From: an uncultured Oscillospiraceae bacterium
GTDB taxonomy: Bacteria; Bacillota; Clostridia; Oscillospirales; Acutalibacteraceae
Reading direction: 5' to 3'
DNA length: 8,950 nucleotides
Assembly: GCA_902496265.1 (NCBI GenBank)
Contig: CABVAD010000038.1
Coordinates: 1-8,950 of the forward strand
Shown: one piece after another, positions 6,531-8,950 of the stretch
Numbering within the stretch: the stretch's first letter is position 1
Layout of the letters: each line of letters starts with the position of its first letter
Program-made: the position numbers and the translations under genes
The notes under the pieces: model-generated
Database searches by the model: none
What the model was told of the DNA's origin: nothing
The model's input: only the letters and a program-made list of their open reading frames with translations

Positions 6531-7594
6531 TAAATAATCCGTCCGTTTCTCATTTCAAATATTTTTCCGCTTTTAAGCCTTTCCACATTTGACGGGTCAC
6601 AGCAGGTTATAAAGGACTGTATTCCCCTTATGTGGTTTAAAATGTAGTTTTGCCGTTCGGGGTCAAGCTCGCTCATAACGTCGTCCAAAAGAAAGACGGG
6701 GTATTCGCCGCTTATTTTGTTTATTACCTCCGCCTCCGAAAGCTTTAAGGCTAAGGCAACGCTCCTTTTCTGACCCTGAGAGCCGAAGCTTCTTACCGAA
6801 ATACCGTTAATTTTAAACTCTATATCGTCCCTGTGCGGACCTATTGAGGTTGTACCGTTAAACATATCGGTTTTTCTTGACTCTAAAAGCGATTGTCTTA
6901 AATTTTCATCTTCCGCAGAGGAAATATATTCGGTTTCAAGCCTTTCTCTTCCCGAGGAAAGCCCTTCATAAACCCGCGGAAGAAATTCTCCCAGCCTGTT
7001 TATATATTTTTTCCTGATTTCGGTAATTTTTGCGCCGTTTGAGGCAATTTCCTCTTCAAAAACGTCCAGCATTACCGAAAGGGTTTCGTCATATTTGTAA
7101 TCCTTTATTATACTGTTTCTCTGGGTCACCGCGCGAAGATAGCTTTTAAGCAGAGAAATATATGAGGGATAAAGCTGACCTATCGCAATATCAAGAAATC
7201 TTCTTCTTACCGCAGGACCGTCCTTTACAAGACCTAAATCGTTAGGCGAAAAGACCGTGGCGTTAAATTTTCCCGCCATTTGCGAGGGGGCTTTCAGCCT
7301 GTTGTTATTAAAAAACGCCGTTCTGTGTTCCTTTATTTGAATTTCAGCCTCATTTTCAATGCCGTTTGCTGAAAATTCTATATTAAGCTCCGCCTTTTCA
7401 CAGCCGAATTTAACAAAGGCGGAATCCTTAGCCCCTCTGAAGCTCTTTATCCCCGTAAAAAGCCATATTCCCTCTAAAAGGTTTGTTTTTCCCTGCGCGT
7501 TTTCGCCGCAGATGACATTCATTTCGTCAAAGGAATTAATTTCTATATTTCGAAGATTTCTGAAATCACGGCAGGAAAAGCCCAATATTCTCAT
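6530..7594 (-). CDS. recF: DNA replication and repair protein RecF
   Basis: RecF is an SMC/ABC-like ATPase that, with RecO and RecR, loads RecA at single-strand gaps during recombinational repair. It has 354 residues, close to the usual 360-370. The Walker A motif GENAQGKT is at 30-37, the ABC signature SFGSQGQKR at 269-277, Walker B FLLDD at 301-305, and the D-loop MSELD at 307-311. The family motif GPHRDD is at 252-257. The N-terminal FRNLR (11-15) and the C-terminal FITCCD (328-333) are also typical. The middle section (about 130-250) is the helical lobe between the two ATPase halves. The start is ATG 7594, overlapping the yaaA stop by four bases (ATGA). No strong Shine-Dalgarno site precedes it, which suggests translational coupling to yaaA. 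The stop shares one base with the remB GTG. Nothing suggests truncation or frameshift. Confidence 0.98.
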   Translation of the reverse strand: MRILGFSCRDFRNLRNIEINSFDEMNVICGENAQGKTNLLEGIWLFTGIKSFRGAKDSAFVKFGCEKAELNIEFSANGIENEAEIQIKEHRTAFFNNNRLKAPSQMAGKFNATVFSPNDLGLVKDGPAVRRRFLDIAIGQLYPSYISLLKSYLRAVTQRNSIIKDYKYDETLSVMLDVFEEEIASNGAKITEIRKKYINRLGEFLPRVYEGLSSGRERLETEYISSAEDENLRQSLLESRKTDMFNGTTSIGPHRDDIEFKINGISVRSFGSQGQKRSVALALKLSEAEVINKISGEYPVFLLDDVMSELDPERQNYILNHIRGIQSFITCCDPSNVERLKSGKIFEMRNGRII

Positions 7595-7803
7595 TCTATT
7601 ATAAATCCGTTTCCGTCAAATTCCGCCCTGTCGCCCCTAACAAGCTTTTTACCCCTGGCACAGCATATCTCGCCGTTTACCTTAACCTCTCCGTTTTGAA
7701 TTACATTCTTTGCGTGACCGCCTGTCGAAACAAGCCCCGCGAGCTTCATAGCGCTGTCAAGACGGATAAAATCCTCCCTTATAGAAAGCCTTTTATATTC
7801 CAT
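7591..7803 (-). CDS. yaaA: S4-domain RNA-binding protein, YaaA type
   Basis: This 70-residue protein is almost entirely one S4 RNA-binding domain. The conserved run starts at IRLDSAMKLAG (13-23), continues through TGGHAKNVIQNGEVKVNG (27-44), and ends with RGKKLVRGD (50-58). It corresponds to the small gene between dnaN and recF in Bacillus (yaaA, about 71 aa) and many other Firmicutes. S4 domains bind structured RNA, and a link to ribosome assembly has been suggested for the Bacillus protein; the role here is inferred. The start is ATG 7803, whose A is the last base of the dnaN stop (TAATG). GAGG lies eight bases upstream inside dnaN. The stop overlaps the recF start as ATGA. Length and position agree fully with the family. 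Confidence 0.95.
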   Translation of the reverse strand: MEYKRLSIREDFIRLDSAMKLAGLVSTGGHAKNVIQNGEVKVNGEICCARGKKLVRGDRAEFDGNGFIIE

Positions 7804-8903
7804 TATCTCAACCTCATAGGCATTATCATATATTTAAAATCGTCGCCCTCTAAAGGTTCTATAAGCACGCCGTTATTAGGTCCGTTAAAGAGTATCTGCA
7901 CCTGCTCTGTCTCTGCCGCCTTTAAGGCTTCAAGCAGATAGCGGCTGTTAAGACCGATTTCAAAGCTGTCGCCCTCAACCCTTGTGTTAAAGGTTTCGGT
8001 TGCTCTGCCCATAGAGGTAGCGCAGGTAAAAACAACATTAAGCTCGTTAAAATAACAGCGCACGGGGGTTGAAAAGGACTCGCTTATTAAAAGCGATACG
8101 CGCTCGACCGTGTTTATAAGCTCCCTTGTGTTTACAACAACCCTCTGTTTATGCTCGGCGGGAATTGTTTTTTGATAATTTACAAATTCACCCTCCAAAA
8201 GGCGGGAAATAAAATCATAGCCGTTTATGTTAAAGCTTATAAGCCTTTCGCCGACGCTTATCTGGACCTTTTCGGTTTCTTCGTCTATAAGCTTTACCGC
8301 CTCGCCGATTGCCCTGCCCGATATAGTAAAGGAAAAACCGTCCGAAATGTCAACCCCGTGTTTTCTTATTGCAAGACGGTAGCCGTCAATCGCTACAAAC
8401 TGCATAATTCCGTTCTCAATCGTGACATTTATTCCCGTAAGAATCGGCTTTGCTCCCTCGTTCTGCGCCGTGGCAAAAAAGGTACCTTTAACCATTTCGG
8501 AAAGAATTTTTCCGTCGATTACAATGTTTTTCCCGTTACCGACGGAAGGCATTTCGGGAAAATCCTCCGCCGCCATACCCATAATATCAAAGGTTGCCTC
8601 GCCGCATTTTATATGGCAGTTAAGGCGTGAATCCGAGGAAATTTCAACCTGGAGTCCGTTCATTCTTCTTAAAATATCGGCAAGCAGTCTTGCATTAAGT
8701 ACAATATCTCCCGCCTCATCGCATTTAGCGTAGATTTCCTTTTTCATTCCCATTTCGAGATTATAGGAAATAAGGGTTACCTTTCCCTGCTCTGCGGAAA
8801 TGAGTATACCCTCAAGCACAGGCATTGAGGTTTTAGCTCCGACTACCCTTTGAAGCTTTGAAACCGCGTCGAGCAGCTTTTGGCGTTCAACAGAAAAAAT
8901 CAT
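7803..8903 (-). CDS. dnaN: DNA polymerase III subunit beta (sliding clamp)
   Basis: The beta clamp is a dimeric ring that holds DNA polymerase III and repair enzymes on DNA. The protein has 366 residues from the chosen start, the normal length, in three similar domains at about 1-120, 128-248 and 250-366. Recognisable elements are DFPEMP (114-119), AIDGYRLA (171-178, where many clamps have His instead of Tyr), RLLEGEFVNYQKTIP (234-248), and the C-terminal MPMRLR (361-366), which forms part of the partner-binding groove. The frame is also open to a TTG at 8921, but that would place the AGGAGG Shine-Dalgarno sequence inside the gene. ATG 8903 has that AGGAGG seven bases upstream and gives the standard N-terminus MIFSVERQKLL. 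It is the first gene of the visible operon, and its stop overlaps the yaaA start by one base. dnaA would be expected just upstream, outside the window. Confidence 0.98.
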   Translation of the reverse strand: MIFSVERQKLLDAVSKLQRVVGAKTSMPVLEGILISAEQGKVTLISYNLEMGMKKEIYAKCDEAGDIVLNARLLADILRRMNGLQVEISSDSRLNCHIKCGEATFDIMGMAAEDFPEMPSVGNGKNIVIDGKILSEMVKGTFFATAQNEGAKPILTGINVTIENGIMQFVAIDGYRLAIRKHGVDISDGFSFTISGRAIGEAVKLIDEETEKVQISVGERLISFNINGYDFISRLLEGEFVNYQKTIPAEHKQRVVVNTRELINTVERVSLLISESFSTPVRCYFNELNVVFTCATSMGRATETFNTRVEGDSFEIGLNSRYLLEALKAAETEQVQILFNGPNNGVLIEPLEGDDFKYMIMPMRLR

Positions 8904-8910
8904 ATTTTTT

Positions 8911-8916
8911 CCTCCT
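8911..8916 (-). promoter_or_regulatory. dnaN Shine-Dalgarno site (AGGAGG)
   Basis: A perfect AGGAGG lies seven bases before ATG 8903. It is the strongest ribosome-binding site in the window and it fixes the dnaN start at 8903. The in-frame TTG at 8921 lies upstream of this site and is therefore unlikely to be used. Confidence 0.9.
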
Positions 8917-8950
8917 AACAAAAGATAAAAATAACAGTAGTAATAAGGGG

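Noticed and set aside
8151..8630. 159-codon open frame on the plus strand opposite dnaN
   Set aside because: It is fully antisense to conserved dnaN coding sequence, has no recognisable domain, and is explained as a shadow of the codon use of dnaN.
8904..8921. Extended dnaN start at TTG 8921, adding six residues
   Set aside because: The added codons contain the AGGAGG ribosome-binding site, and the resulting N-terminus does not match the conserved clamp start at ATG 8903.
8904..8950. Possible oriC, DnaA boxes or promoter upstream of dnaN
   Set aside because: Only 47 nt are available; no TTATCCACA-type DnaA box or clear -35/-10 pair is present. The origin, if nearby, is outside the window.

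Overview
The window is a compact block of bacterial chromosome in which every gene lies on the minus strand. Read in the direction of transcription (right to left), the order is dnaN, an S4-domain gene (yaaA), recF, remB (DUF370), gyrB, gyrA, a CPBP-family intramembrane protease, and an unknown membrane protein that runs off the left edge. dnaN-yaaA-recF-remB-gyrB-gyrA is the classic dnaA-proximal replication block of Bacillota. The remB/DUF370 gene, the short GyrB (646 aa, without the large proteobacterial insert), purine-rich Shine-Dalgarno sites and the moderate GC content all point to a Clostridia-type Firmicute, possibly of the gut Oscillospirales/Ruminococcus kind. That last placement is inference and was not tested.

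Right part (8903 to 6267): dnaN (sliding clamp), yaaA, recF and remB are stitched together by 1-nt or 4-nt overlaps of stop and start codons (TAATG, ATGA, TAGTG). This implies one transcript with coupled translation. dnaA and the origin are not in the window; they would be expected just beyond the right edge. Middle part (6241 to 1741): gyrB and gyrA follow after 25 and 13 nt, each with its own Shine-Dalgarno site. Together they encode the A2B2 gyrase that supercoils DNA, working beside the clamp and the RecF repair protein. GyrA carries a true GyrA box, an alanine at the main quinolone-contact serine position, and a strongly acidic tail.

Left part (1693 to 1): 47 nt after gyrA comes a CPBP glutamic-type intramembrane protease with all its catalytic motifs. 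After another 15 nt comes a TTG-started multi-pass membrane protein of unknown function. I see no terminator between gyrA and these two genes, so they may be co-transcribed.

There is no gene-free stretch longer than 47 nt. I found no RNA gene, mobile element, CRISPR array, long repeat or pseudogene. I do not see a previously undescribed system. The least-explained item is the protease plus membrane-protein pair after gyrA. The most useful corrections are the dnaN start (8903, not the upstream TTG), the GTG start of remB, and the partial TTG-started gene at the left edge.
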